64,000 nucleotides of DNA from the NCBI GenBank assembly GCA_965217135.1, contig OZ244249.1, forward strand, positions 558,001-622,000, written 5' to 3'. Positions 1-9,600 of this stretch are shown here, in pieces. The DNA comes from HXMU1420-2 sp017643305 (GTDB lineage: Bacteria; Pseudomonadota; Alphaproteobacteria; Rhodobacterales; Rhodobacteraceae). The stretch's first letter is position 1; every line of letters begins with the position of its first letter. The position numbers were made by a program, and so were the translations under genes. The notes beneath the pieces are model-generated. The model saw only the letters and a program-made list of their open reading frames with translations, did no database searches and was not told the origin of the DNA.

Positions 1-288
1 AACCGTGTCACCGGTTTCCTGGGCCCGCAAGGCCGCCCGATGCCGATGCGCGACGCCGAAGTGAACCAGATCCTGAACCGCGTTCAGGAAGGCGAAGAAG
101 CGCCGCGCACTCTGATCCACTTCGAAGTGGGTGAGAAGGTGAAGGTCAACGACGGCCCGTTCGAGGATTTCGATGGTCTGATCGAAGAGGTCGACGACGA
201 CGCACAGCGCCTGAAGGTTTCGGTTTCTATTTTCGGTCGTGAAACGCCGGTGGAGCTGGAATATACGCAGGTCACCAAGCAGAGCTAA
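1..288 (+). CDS. nusG: Transcription termination/antitermination factor NusG, C-terminal part
   Basis: The reading frame is open from the first base, so this is the last 95 codons of a gene that begins before the window. NusG binds RNA polymerase, modifies pausing and couples it to Rho or the ribosome. Visible here are the end of the NGN domain (GFLGPQGRPMPM) and the whole C-terminal KOW domain, including GEKVKVNDGPFEDFDG and the closing strand VELEYTQV. An internal ATG at 40 is not the true start. It lies upstream of rplK, the usual secE-nusG-rplKA order, so secE is expected just outside the window. Confidence 0.95.
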   Translation, partial: NRVTGFLGPQGRPMPMRDAEVNQILNRVQEGEEAPRTLIHFEVGEKVKVNDGPFEDFDGLIEEVDDDAQRLKVSVSIFGRETPVELEYTQVTKQS

Positions 289-693
289 GTCAGCAGATAG
301 CTAGAAAACAATCACCCGGCCAATGACCAGGTGAATGAGTTTGCCTTGTCTGTTTGGTTCGGCCCGCGTTAATTTTGCGACTGATTTCGCGGGTTGGAAA
401 ACCATTGTTTAAATAAGGCGGCTGCCACCATCGGGCGCAGCGCTGGGGCAAAGCCGGTAAATCGCTGGCAGTAAGGCTGCGATTGGGAGCGTGGACAGAC
501 GATTGCCGTCGTGCCAATGGCGTTTCCACGCCCAACCGGCTTGCAATGTCTCTGCCTCAGGGTTAGGACGCGCCAGTCGCATCCTTGCGACTCAATATAC
601 GTGGGAGGCGGTCGTCACGCGTGGCGGCACCGGACCACGGGCAAACCTGTCCCGCCATCGCGATGAGCGGGATGCTGTAAAAGGAGTGGTCTT
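289..693 (+). promoter_or_regulatory. nusG-rplK intergenic region, probable rplKA leader
   Basis: These 405 bases between nusG and rplK hold no convincing gene; the small frames in them look random. A G-rich segment GTGGGAGGCGG (600-610) and a later CCGGACCACGG (631-641), followed by a CATCGCGATG palindrome (657-666), sit just before a clear ribosome binding site (AAAAGGAG, 677-684). rplKA leaders are commonly bound by L1 as a translational operator, so this is the place to look for one; that role is inferred, not seen. No strong promoter hexamer pair was found. Confidence 0.4.
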
Positions 694-1119
694 ATGGCCA
701 AGAAGCTTGCTGGCACCATGAAACTTCAGGTGCCTGCCGGACAAGCAAACCCGAGCCCGCCGGTTGGTCCGGCGTTGGGTCAGCGCGGCATAAATATCAT
801 GGAATTCTGCAAGGCATTCAATGCCAAGACGCAGGACATGGAACCCGGCGCACCGTGCCCCACTGTGATTTCCTACTATCAGGACAAGTCCTTCACCATG
901 GACATCAAGACGCCCCCGGCGTCCTACTACCTGAAGAAGGCGGCCAAGGTGAAATCCGGCGCAAACAACCCGTCGCGTGAAACCGTCGGCACAGTGACCG
1001 CTGCGCAAGTGCGTGAAATCGCCGAAGCAAAAATGAAAGATCTGAACGCCAACGACATCGAAGGCGCAATGCAGATCATCCTGGGTTCGGCCCGCTCCAT
1101 GGGCATCGAGGTGAAGTAA
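694..1119 (+). CDS. rplK: 50S ribosomal protein L11
   Basis: L11 binds the GTPase-associated region of 23S rRNA and is needed for factor-stimulated GTP hydrolysis. The 141 residues match the usual length. The N-terminal domain carries the conserved PSPPVGPALGQRG loop (about 25-37) and the rRNA-binding C-terminal domain ends with IEGAMQIILGSARSMGIEVK. The ATG is preceded by AAAAGGAG at good spacing. Only one base separates its stop from rplA, so the two are translated as a pair. Confidence 0.98.
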   Translation: MAKKLAGTMKLQVPAGQANPSPPVGPALGQRGINIMEFCKAFNAKTQDMEPGAPCPTVISYYQDKSFTMDIKTPPASYYLKKAAKVKSGANNPSRETVGTVTAAQVREIAEAKMKDLNANDIEGAMQIILGSARSMGIEVK

Positions 1120-1120
1120 C

Positions 1121-1819
1121 ATGGCAAAGCTTGGAAAAAGAACCCGCGCCGCGCGGGAAGCCTTCGCTGGCAAGGAAAACCTGTCGGTTGAAGAAGCTGT
1201 TGACCTGGTCAAGGCGAATGCTTCGGCCAAGTTCGACGAAACTGTCGAGATTTCGTTGAACCTGGGCGTTGACCCGCGCCATGCGGACCAAATGGTGCGC
1301 GGCGTTGTCGGTCTGCCGAACGGCACCGGAAAAACTGTACGTGTGGCCGTATTTGCCCGCGGCCCGAAAGCCGAAGAAGCGCAAGCCGCGGGTGCGGATA
1401 TTGTGGGTGCAGAAGACCTGATGGAAACCATTCAGGGCGGTACCATCGAGTTTGACCGTTGCATTGCTACCCCAGACATGATGCCGGTTGTTGGCCGTCT
1501 GGGTAAAGTGCTGGGTCCTCGCAACCTTATGCCGAACCCCAAAGTTGGCACCGTGACCATGGACGTGGCGGACGCCGTCAAGAACGCGAAGGGCGGTGAA
1601 GTGCAGTTCAAGGCCGAGAAGGCCGGTGTCGTGCACGCAGGCGTGGGCAAAGCGTCCTTTGACGAGGCAAAGCTTGTGGAAAACATACGCGCCTTTGTGG
1701 GCGCTGTGGCCAAAGCCAAACCGTCGGGCGCCAAAGGCACGTACATGAAGAAAATCGCCGTCAGCTCGACGATGGGCCCGGGCGTAAGCGTTGATGTAAA
1801 CAGCGTTGTTGGCGAGTAA
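1121..1819 (+). CDS. rplA: 50S ribosomal protein L1
   Basis: L1 forms the mobile stalk next to the E site and is the usual translational repressor of its own rplKA mRNA. It is 232 residues, standard for the family. The central signature GRLGKVLGPRNLMPNPKVGT is present and complete, as is the C-terminal MKKIAVSSTMGPGV block. It starts one base after rplK. A strong hairpin with a T-rich tail follows the stop (1854-1885), so the rplKA unit appears to end here rather than run on into rplJ. Confidence 0.98.
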   Translation: MAKLGKRTRAAREAFAGKENLSVEEAVDLVKANASAKFDETVEISLNLGVDPRHADQMVRGVVGLPNGTGKTVRVAVFARGPKAEEAQAAGADIVGAEDLMETIQGGTIEFDRCIATPDMMPVVGRLGKVLGPRNLMPNPKVGTVTMDVADAVKNAKGGEVQFKAEKAGVVHAGVGKASFDEAKLVENIRAFVGAVAKAKPSGAKGTYMKKIAVSSTMGPGVSVDVNSVVGE

Positions 1820-1853
1820 GTCAAGAGACGAGACAATGAGAGATAATGAAATG

Positions 1854-1885
1854 GGCGTCGCACCACCGGTGCGGCGCCTATTTTC
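1854..1885 (+). terminator. Rho-independent terminator after rplA
   Basis: Arms GGCGTCGCACC (1854-1864) and GGTGCGGCGCC (1868-1878) pair over 11 bases with one G-U wobble and a 3-base loop, followed by TATTTTCG. It closes the rplKA unit, which fits the unrelated genes that follow. Confidence 0.8.
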
Positions 1886-2081
1886 GTTTGTTCGCTCTGG
1901 TTGTAAAATGCACTTCGTGGTAGGGCGGGCGAGGGATAGCGAAAAGAACCATATTGGCAATGGGCGACGAGCAGAGCAGCGCGCAAAAACGGCTTTTGGA
2001 AATACGTGCGGTCGGTTTGTCTGCTCTCCTAATTCAAGACACACAATTGGTGTTCAACACTACGTGCTTGAATTGAACGAT

Positions 2082-2867
2082 ATGAAGCCTGATCAGTCTC
2101 TTTTGCCCGAGTATTTCGAGGCAAAGACCGCTTTGAACGTTTCGTTGCGGCGACGTCCCGCCCGGACGATATTTGCCATCAACAAGCTACGGCGCCTGCG
2201 CAAAAAGGAAGGGAATGTGCCTGCCTTTGATCATTTTGAAGAGATGGTTAAAACGTCCTTGGATGATCTGACGATCACGCCGCACGGCTATACCCGCGCG
2301 ACATTTGCCTAACGGCCCCATGACGATCTTTGGCAACTGGTTGATGCGCAATTGCGGCGCTTGTCGGACGCAGGGCAGCAGGTTTTTTTGAATTCGGGCA
2401 CGCTTTTGGGAGTGACGCGCGACAAACGTTTAATCGAACATGATGATGACTTGGATTTGGCACTTGTGCTGAAGGCCAACACAGCAGCGGCAGCGGCAAA
2501 AGAATGGAACGAATTGACAGCAACGCTTAGGGATCAGGGGATCATTGACCTCAAGAAAACCAACTCCCCATCGGTCCTCAAACTACAAGGCACTGGCGAT
2601 CTGGATATTGACCTGTTCCCGTGCTGGATTGAAGACGGTCGCATTTTTGTCTTTCCTTACAGCTACGGCGCATTGGCGGAGGAGGACTTTTTCCCGCTGC
2701 AGACTTGCACCATCACTCAGCATCAGATCCCAGCGAATCCGGAGAAGGTATTGGCACAAAACTATGAGTCTGACTGGGCCACACCGGATCCCTATTTCAA
2801 GTTTCCGTGGCTCAAAGCGCGCAGGAAATTTCAGCTTTTGCTGGATGATTTGAACGAGGTCGCATGA
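2082..2867 (+). pseudogene. LicD-family phosphotransferase, interrupted by one in-frame TAA
   Basis: LicD-family proteins transfer phosphocholine or related groups to surface glycans. The frame from ATG 2082 reads 76 codons to TAA at 2310-2312, then continues without shift to TGA at 2865-2867. Homology spans the stop: ...GYTRATFA, stop, RPHDDLWQLVDAQL..., then the family signature FLNSGTLLGVTR followed by IEHDDDLDL (the acidic nucleotidyltransferase-like motif). A downstream restart at TTG 2352 would lose the N-terminal third. A single CAA, GAA, AAA or TAY to TAA change would explain it. The end overlaps the next gene by ATGA. Alternatives are a sequencing error or readthrough. It lies just after the rplA terminator. 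Confidence 0.8.
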
Positions 2868-3289
2868 TGTCGAAACCGGCGCGTACGATCATAACCTATG
2901 GCACGTTTGACCTGTTTCACGTAGGGCATGTACGGCTTTTGCAGCGTCTTGCCGATCTGGGGGATCGCTTGATCGTGGCCTGCTCAACAGATGAGTTTAA
3001 TGCGCTGAAAGGCAAGACCACGGCGGTGCCGTATGCGGACCGCGTCGAGGTGCTGCAGGCCTGCCGTTAAGTGGATCAGGTGATCCTGGAAGAGAATTGG
3101 GCTCAGAAACGTGACGACATCGCGCGGCTGGGCGCGGATCTGTTTGCCATGGGGGATGACTGGGTCGGAAAGTTTGACGATTTACGAGATCTTTGCGACG
3201 TGCTCTATTTGCCGCGCACAGAAAACGTGTCGACTATGGAACTTAAAGAACTGATCCAGCATATGCGTGACAAAAGCAGCGCTGAGTAA
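2864..3289 (+). pseudogene. Glycerol-3-phosphate cytidylyltransferase-like protein, interrupted by one in-frame TAA
   Basis: This is a TagD/GCT-type nucleotidyltransferase, which makes CDP-alcohols for polymer synthesis. The N-terminal half has the HxGH catalytic motif (YGTFDLFHVGHVRLL). It ends at TAA 3068-3070 after VEVLQACR; the same frame continues as VDQVILEENWAQKR and finishes with RTENVSTMELKE, the usual C-terminal signature of the family. Relatives have a Tyr at the stop position (..RYVDEVI..), so TAT or TAC to TAA is the likely change. Neither half (68 and 72 residues) should work alone. It is translationally coupled to the LicD gene (ATGA overlap), which is also broken by TAA. Confidence 0.82.
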
Positions 3290-3482
3290 CCAGGGGCCGG
3301 TGCAGTTCAGAGGCGTTTCTGGCGCTTGGCACGAAGTTTACCAAACGGCATCGCCCCGATCTGGATGTGTCCAGATGGACGCGGCCTGAACCTCTTCGCG
3401 AAGGCGCACGACGGCTTGTACCTGGGTGGAGGACAATGCCTGTGATAGGAGTGTTTCGCCGGACTTGGCTAGGGCTAACCTG

Positions 3483-4967
3483 TCAGATCAGCCCCCATAC
3501 ATCTGCATCGGTGTACCAGTCTTCGCCTGAAAGATCGGACAGGTCATCACGAGTTTCCAGAATCTCGACATTCTCGATATTGGTGGTGGTCAGACCCAGC
3601 TGGCTGAGGGCAAGGGACAGATCGCTATCAGCCAGTGCGGCCATGGCGGTTTCGAGCACGAGGTAAAGCGTGTCGATCCCCAGCCCGCCGAAGAATTGGT
3701 CCGTGTCGTCGCCATCGGTCCCGCCGATCAGGCTGGCCTGTGTGTAGATGAACGTATCGTCGACGGATCCGCCGCGCACTGTGTCGTTACCCAGTCCGTC
3801 GATCAGAACGTTCGACCCCATGTTGCCGCGCAGCAAATCGTTGCCTTCGTCACCGTCCAGAACATCTGAGCCGCTTCCGCCGAATACAAGGTCATCATCC
3901 GACCCGCTTGAAAGCAGGTCATCATCGGCTTCGCCTCGGATGCTGTCACTCCCACTACCTCCGAAGACGATGTCGTCGCCGTCGCCGGTTTCCAAGATAT
4001 CGTTGCCGCCATAGGCCAAAGCCAGATCATCCTGTGCACCGGCCAGGGTCAGCCTCGTGCCTGCGTCGGTCATCGCGTGGACCTCACCACCTTCCAGAAC
4101 ATGGGCGTTGTGCGCGCCAAGCACCCCATGCGTGGCGGTAGTTGGGTGCACGTCATCCCAGAATGCGATTTGGTCGGCATCGAAGTCGTTCAGTACGTCG
4201 CTTTCCAGCTGCGTATCGGTGTAGGGCGCGATCAGACCGAAGCCGGAAGGGTCTTCGGTGATGGCATAGGCGATCGCCTGAGTGTCGAGGACTTCGACAT
4301 TTGCCCCCAGCTGGTTCAGATCCTCGACTGCGCTTGCGATAAGATCGTTATGTGCGTCAAACATCTGGTCCCCGATCAAGGCCTCCAACGGGTCTCCGTC
4401 GTAGAAAGCGGGGAAGAAGGAGGTCGAGGGCAGGGTAGAGATGTAAACCGTGCCGACCCCGGCTTGAACAAGATCACAGGCGGCGGTCAGCGTGCTGATC
4501 ACCGTTCCGGTTAGCGTGGCAATCGCCTCGGTGATGACCGTGGGGGAGGTGGTATCTATTGCGCCAAAATCATTGGCCCCGATTAGCAGGACGGCGGTCG
4601 TATTCGACAAATCCTGCCCACTGTAATCTGCTTCAAATCGGTCAATCTGAGCTGACAGGTTGATGTCAAAGTCGAGGCTGGGGTCATCGTCTGGCACGGT
4701 AACAAAGGAATTGAGACCGAAATCGTCCAGAACATCGCCCAGAAGGTATTCACCTTGAGCCTTTGCCGCGCCAATGGCGTAGTTCTCAACGCTCAGTCCC
4801 GTCAGATCCGCCGTATATTCGCTGTGGACGATTCCGTCGCTGGCGGAATTGGTATCGCCTCCCAGCGCGCTCCGGATGAAATTGGGAAGCACACCATCGG
4901 TAGCAGCATATAGATTGCCATCGTCGCTCAGGCTGTCACCAAAATACACGATATCCGGGGTGGTCAT
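3483..4967 (-). CDS. Secreted GDSL/SGNH esterase-like protein with C-terminal RTX repeats
   Basis: This 494-residue protein joins two modules. Residues 1 to about 300 are an SGNH hydrolase with block I FGDSLSDDGN (nucleophile Ser12), block III GANDF and block V DDVHPT (about 271-276), as in lipases and thermolabile-hemolysin-like phospholipases. Residues about 312-402 carry calcium-binding RTX nonapeptides such as GGNDILETGDGDD and GGSGSDSIRG. There is no N-terminal signal peptide, and the acidic C-terminus fits type I (ABC) secretion; no transporter genes are nearby. It is on the opposite strand to the flanking rplA and rplJ units. Substrate (lipid or polysaccharide ester) cannot be told. 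No terminator was seen in 3290-3482. Confidence 0.88.
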   Translation of the reverse strand: MTTPDIVYFGDSLSDDGNLYAATDGVLPNFIRSALGGDTNSASDGIVHSEYTADLTGLSVENYAIGAAKAQGEYLLGDVLDDFGLNSFVTVPDDDPSLDFDINLSAQIDRFEADYSGQDLSNTTAVLLIGANDFGAIDTTSPTVITEAIATLTGTVISTLTAACDLVQAGVGTVYISTLPSTSFFPAFYDGDPLEALIGDQMFDAHNDLIASAVEDLNQLGANVEVLDTQAIAYAITEDPSGFGLIAPYTDTQLESDVLNDFDADQIAFWDDVHPTTATHGVLGAHNAHVLEGGEVHAMTDAGTRLTLAGAQDDLALAYGGNDILETGDGDDIVFGGSGSDSIRGEADDDLLSSGSDDDLVFGGSGSDVLDGDEGNDLLRGNMGSNVLIDGLGNDTVRGGSVDDTFIYTQASLIGGTDGDDTDQFFGGLGIDTLYLVLETAMAALADSDLSLALSQLGLTTTNIENVEILETRDDLSDLSGEDWYTDADVWGLI

Positions 4968-5102
4968 GGAAGATCTCCGGTGTCACGTATTAGGAGAATT
5001 TGGCTTTTGTTGCTCGCGTGCCCATATTTATTTTGGCTTGCGTTCGAAAATGGTCGGTCCAAGCTGGATCACAAGCGTGCCGGGGCGCTTGCACATTTGC
5101 TC

Positions 5103-5131
5103 TTGGCAAAGTTGCCTGAACTTTCTATGAG
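5103..5131 (+). promoter_or_regulatory. Candidate sigma70-type promoter for rplJL-rpoBC
   Basis: TTGGCA (5103-5108), a 17-base spacer and TATGAG (5126-5131) fit a housekeeping promoter. It lies about 240 bases before rplJ, which leaves room for the structured leader that follows. The region 4968-5102, shared with the divergent RTX gene, shows no other clear motif. Confidence 0.45.
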
Positions 5132-5139
5132 ACAGCCCT

Positions 5140-5371
5140 GCAGGTCAGCATGCGATTCATCGTTTGTTGATCTGCGTTTCGTCCAAGACGGTGGGTGGAG
5201 CCATATGGTTCCATAATTCCTGCCTGAGACGGGAAAGAGACCAGATTTTCCGCAGCCCCACCCGGGCTGCCGGCGTCTTGGCTGAGCCCCGTAAAATGGA
5301 CCTGATCGCCGACATCGTGTCGGCAGACGAAGCCGGGAGAGGTTCGCCTCTTCCACAATTGGAGTGAAACT
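5140..5371 (+). promoter_or_regulatory. Ribosomal protein L10 leader of rplJL
   Basis: The segment upstream of the GTG start of rplJ is rich in structure: GGTGGGTGGAGCC (5190-5202), a GCCGACATCGTGTCGGC hairpin near 5308-5324, and GGGAGAGG-TTCG-CCTCTTCC (about 5337-5356), an 8-bp stem with a stable UUCG loop directly before the ribosome binding site. L10 or the L10-L7/L12 complex represses translation from such leaders in many bacteria. The assignment here is by position and general form only. Confidence 0.55.
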
Positions 5372-5890
5372 GTGGATAGAGCCCAGAAAGAGAAAGTGGT
5401 CGAGGAACTCGGCCAGATCTTCGAAAGCTCTGGCGTCGTGGTGGTTTCCCACTACGTCGGTCTGACAGTTGCTGAAATGCAAGACCTGCGCGCGCGTGCA
5501 CGCGAAGCGGGTGGGTCTGTGCGTGTTGCCAAAAACCGGCTCGCCAAGATCGCCCTTGAGGGTAAACCATGTGAAGCCATGGGTGACCTGCTGACGGGGA
5601 TGACCGTTCTGACCTATTCCGAGGACCCCGTGGCTGCGGCCAAGGTTGCCGAGGACTACGCCAAGGCGAACAACAAGTTCGAAATCCTTGGTGGTTCGAT
5701 GGGTGAGAACATCTTGGACCGTGCCGGTGTTGAAGCCGTGTCGAAAATGCCGTCCCGCGAGGAGCTCATTGCTTCCATCGTTGGCTGCATTGGCGCACCT
5801 GCTTCGAACATCGCCGGTGCCATCGGCGCACCTGCAAGCAACATCGCAAGCATCCTTTCGACCATCGAAGAGAAGGCGGAAGCGGCTTAA
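5372..5890 (+). CDS. rplJ: 50S ribosomal protein L10
   Basis: L10 anchors the L7/L12 dimers at the base of the ribosomal stalk. It has 172 residues, with the N-terminal rRNA-binding domain (VVVSHYVGLTVAEMQDLR, then VRVAKNRLAKIAL) and a C-terminal helix that holds L7/L12. The start is a GTG at 5372 behind GGAG; no ATG fits better. The C-terminal part holds a short repeat, IGAPASNIAGAIGAPASNIA. It is followed by rplL after 78 bases and is probably autoregulated through the leader at 5140-5371. Confidence 0.97.
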   Translation: MDRAQKEKVVEELGQIFESSGVVVVSHYVGLTVAEMQDLRARAREAGGSVRVAKNRLAKIALEGKPCEAMGDLLTGMTVLTYSEDPVAAAKVAEDYAKANNKFEILGGSMGENILDRAGVEAVSKMPSREELIASIVGCIGAPASNIAGAIGAPASNIASILSTIEEKAEAA

Positions 5891-5968
5891 GCGGCAGCAC
5901 TGGAATGATCGGCGTCCTGAGAATGACCGGACGTTGGAACACACATCAAAACGGAAAGAGCTGATACA

Positions 5969-6349
5969 ATGGCTGATCTGAAAGCACTTGCAGAGCAAAT
6001 CGTGGGTCTTACCCTGCTCGAAGCACAAGAACTGAAAACCATCCTGAAGGACGAATACGGCATCGAGCCCGCAGCTGGCGGCGCAGTGATGATGGCGGGT
6101 CCGGCAGGCGGCGACGCCGGTGGCGCAGCCGAAGAAGAAAAGACCGAATTCGACGTCGTTCTGAAGAACGCCGGGGCGTCCAAGATCAACGTGATCAAGG
6201 AAGTTCGCGGCATCACCGGCCTGGGCCTGAAAGAAGCCAAGGAACTGGTCGAGGCTGGCGGCAAGATCAAAGAAGGCGTCGACAAAGCCGAAGCCGAAGA
6301 CATCAAAGGCAAGCTGGAAGCAGCTGGCGCCGAGGTGGAGCTGGCGTAA
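5969..6349 (+). CDS. rplL: 50S ribosomal protein L7/L12
   Basis: L7/L12 is the multicopy stalk protein that recruits translation factors. The 126 residues show the N-terminal dimerisation region, an Ala/Gly-rich hinge (about 36-55) and the globular C-terminal domain with VIKEVRGITGLGLKEAKELV, the factor-binding surface. It sits in rplJ-rplL-rpoB order. A 12-bp hairpin 84 bases after the stop may limit read-through into rpoB, in line with the higher dosage needed for this protein. Confidence 0.98.
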   Translation: MADLKALAEQIVGLTLLEAQELKTILKDEYGIEPAAGGAVMMAGPAGGDAGGAAEEEKTEFDVVLKNAGASKINVIKEVRGITGLGLKEAKELVEAGGKIKEGVDKAEAEDIKGKLEAAGAEVELA

Positions 6350-6432
6350 GCCGCCCTTCCGGGATGCATTTTGGGGGTTGAACGCGGGCTGATTTAGGTC
6401 CACATACTCCGACGTATCCCAAGATATCTGAT

Positions 6433-6461
6433 GGCTGGATCCGGTTTTTCCGGGTCCAGCC
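6433..6461 (+). promoter_or_regulatory. Hairpin between rplL and rpoB, candidate attenuator or processing site
   Basis: GGCTGGATCCGG (6433-6444), loop TTTTT, CCGGGTCCAGCC (6450-6461): a 12-bp stem with one G-U pair. No U-run follows, so it is more likely an RNA processing or stability element than a simple terminator. The rplL-rpoB gap is 291 bases and otherwise empty. In E. coli an attenuator and an RNase III site occupy this gap; the parallel is inferred. Confidence 0.5.
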
Positions 6462-6640
6462 TGTCCTGTCTTGGAAAAGGCTTTGATTTTGCAGAGCTTT
6501 TTCTCAGGCAGGTTTCGAATCGGGAGGGCAGCCTTGGGCGGTTGCCGCGAATGGATTCGAACCTGACTTTTCTTCGGGGCAGGCTGCCGGAGCCCGACGG
6601 CAGTTCCGCTCGCTGAGAATCCAAGAGGTATCCTCTGAAC

Positions 6641-9600
6641 ATGGCCCAATCATTCCTCGGTCAGAAACGTCTCCGCAAGTATTACGGCAAAATCCGCGAA
6701 GTCCTGGATATGCCGAATCTTATTGAGGTCCAGAAATCATCCTACGACCTGTTCCTGCACTCCGGCGATGCCGATATCCCGACGGACGGCGAAGGCATCA
6801 TGGGCGTGTTCCAGTCGGTTTTCCCGATCAAGGATTTCAACGAAACCAGCGTTTTGGAATTCGTGAAGTACGAACTGGAACAGCCGAAATACGATGTTGA
6901 GGAATGTCAGCAGCGCGATATGACCTACTCGGCTCCGCTGAAGGTCACGCTGCGTCTGATCGTGTTCGATGTGGATGAAGACACCGGGGCCAAGTCGGTC
7001 AAGGACATCAAGGAACAGGACGTCTTTATGGGCGACATGCCCCTGATGACCCCGAACGGAACGTTCATTGTGAACGGCACCGAGCGCGTGATCGTCTCGC
7101 AGATGCACCGCTCGCCGGGCGTGTTCTTTGATCATGACAAAGGCAAGACACATTCTTCGGGCAAGCTGCTGTTTGCATGCCGGATCATCCCCTATCGCGG
7201 ATCCTGGCTGGACTTTGAATTCGACGCCAAGGACATGGTCTATGCGCGTATCGACCGTCGCCGCAAGCTGCCGGTGACAACGCTGCTGTATGCTCTGGGC
7301 CTGGACCAGGAAGGCATGATGGACGCCTATTACAGCACCATCAGCTTCACTCATCGCAAGAACAAAGGCTGGGTCACGCCGTTCTTCCCGGAACGGGTGC
7401 GCGGTACGCGCCCGACCTATGATCTGGTGGACGCAAACACCGGCGAAGTCATCGCCGAATCTGGCAAGAAGGTCACGCCACGCGCGGTTAAGAAACTGAT
7501 CGACGAAGGCGCGGTCACCGACCTGCTGGTGCCGTTTGACCACATCGCGGGCAAGTATGTTGCCAAAGACATCATCAACGAAGAAAACGGCGCCATCTAC
7601 GTTGAAGCCGGCGATGAACTGACGCTGGAATACGACAAGGACGGCACGCTGATCGGTGGGTCGGTTGTGGACCTGCTGGAAGCCGGTATCACCGACATCC
7701 CGGTTCTCGACATCGATAACGTCACCGTCGGTCCGTACATGCGCAACACCATGGCGATGGACAAGAACATGAACCGCGAAACCGCGCTCATGGACATTTA
7801 CCGCGTCATGCGCCCGGGTGAGCCGCCCACCGTCGAAGCGGCATCTTCCCTGTTCGACACGCTGTTTTTTGACAGCGAGCGGTATGACCTGTCCGCCGTT
7901 GGCCGGGTGAAAATGAACATGCGTTTGGCTCTGGACGCGGAAGACACTCAACGCACCCTACGTCGGGAAGACATCGTCGCCTGCATAAAGGCGCTGGTGG
8001 AATTGCGTGATGGTCAGGGCGAAGTCGACGATATCGACCACCTCGGCAATCGCCGTGTCCGGTCCGTTGGCGAGTTGATGGAAAACCAGTACCGCGTCGG
8101 CCTGTTGCGGATGGAACGCGCGATCAAGGAACGCATGTCGTCGGTCGAGATCGACACGATCATGCCGCAGGACCTGATCAACGCGAAACCGGCCGCCGCT
8201 GCGGTGCGCGAATTCTTCGGGTCCTCGCAGCTGTCGCAGTTTATGGACCAGACCAACCCGCTGTCGGAAGTGACGCACAAACGCCGCCTGTCGGCGCTTG
8301 GGCCAGGCGGTCTGACCCGCGAACGTGCGGGCTTTGAAGTGCGCGACGTACACGCCACGCATTACGGTCGCATGTGTCCGATTGAAACGCCCGAAGGTCC
8401 GAACATCGGTCTGATCAACTCGCTGGCAACATTCGCGCGGGTGAACAAGTATGGCTTTATCGAGACACCTTACCGCGTCGTGAAAGATGCAAAGGTAACC
8501 GACGAAGTCCATTACATGTCCGCGACAGAAGAAATGCGCCATACTGTGGCGCAGGCCAACGCGCGCCTCGACGGAGAAGGCAAGTTCGAGAACGAACTCG
8601 TGTCGACTCGGCAGTCTGGCGATTACACGCTGGCCCCGCGGGAAAACGTGGATTTGATCGACGTGTCGCCAAAGCAGCTTGTGTCGGTTGCGGCATCGCT
8701 CATCCCGTTCCTAGAAAACGACGACGCCAACCGCGCTCTGATGGGCTCGAACATGCAACGTCAGGCCGTCCCGCTGCTGCGCGCTGAGGCGCCGCTGGTG
8801 GGTACCGGGATCGAAGAGGTCGTGGCACGGGATTCCGGCGCAGCGTACATGGCCAAACGCGGCGGGATTATCGACCAAGTCGACGCCATGCGGATCGTTG
8901 TGCGCGTGACCGATGACCTGGAACCGGGCGATCCGGGCGTGGACATCTACCGGATGCGCAAGTTCCAGCGTTCGAACCAAAACACCTGCATCAACCAGCG
9001 TCCGCTGGTGAAGGTGGGTCAGCACGTATCCAAGGGCGAGGTGATCGCCGACGGTCCGTCCACCGATCTGGGTGAACTGGCGCTGGGCAAGAACGTGGTT
9101 GTCGCCTTCATGCCGTGGAACGGCTACAACTACGAAGACTCGATCTTGATCTCCGAACGCATCGCACGTGACGACGTATTTACCTCGATCCATATCGAGG
9201 AATTCGAAGTTGCCGCCCGTGATACCAAGCTGGGGCCTGAAGAGATCACGCGCGACATCCCGAACGTGGGCGAAGAAGCGCTGCGTAATCTCGACGAAGC
9301 TGGCATCGTGTATATCGGTGCAGACGTTGAGCCGGGTGATATCCTGGTGGGCAAGATCACGCCCAAGGGCGAAAGCCCGATGACCCCGGAAGAAAAGCTG
9401 CTGCGCGCCATCTTTGGTGAAAAAGCCTCTGACGTGCGCGACACCTCGCTGCGCGTGAAGCCAGGTGACTTCGGCACCGTTGTGGAGGTTCGCGTGTTCA
9501 ACCGCCACGGTGTGGACAAGGACGAACGTGCGCTGCAGATCGAGCGTGAGGAAGTTGAACGTCTTGCCCGTGACCGGGACGATGAAATGGCGATCCTCGA

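Noticed and set aside
289..693. Promoter TTGTCT-N17-TTAATT upstream of rplK at 346-374
   Set aside because: Both hexamers match the consensus poorly; not better than random in this gap.
2310..3070. Programmed stop readthrough or selenocysteine at the two stop codons
   Set aside because: Both codons are TAA, not TGA, and no stimulating structure or conserved context was seen; recent nonsense mutation is simpler.
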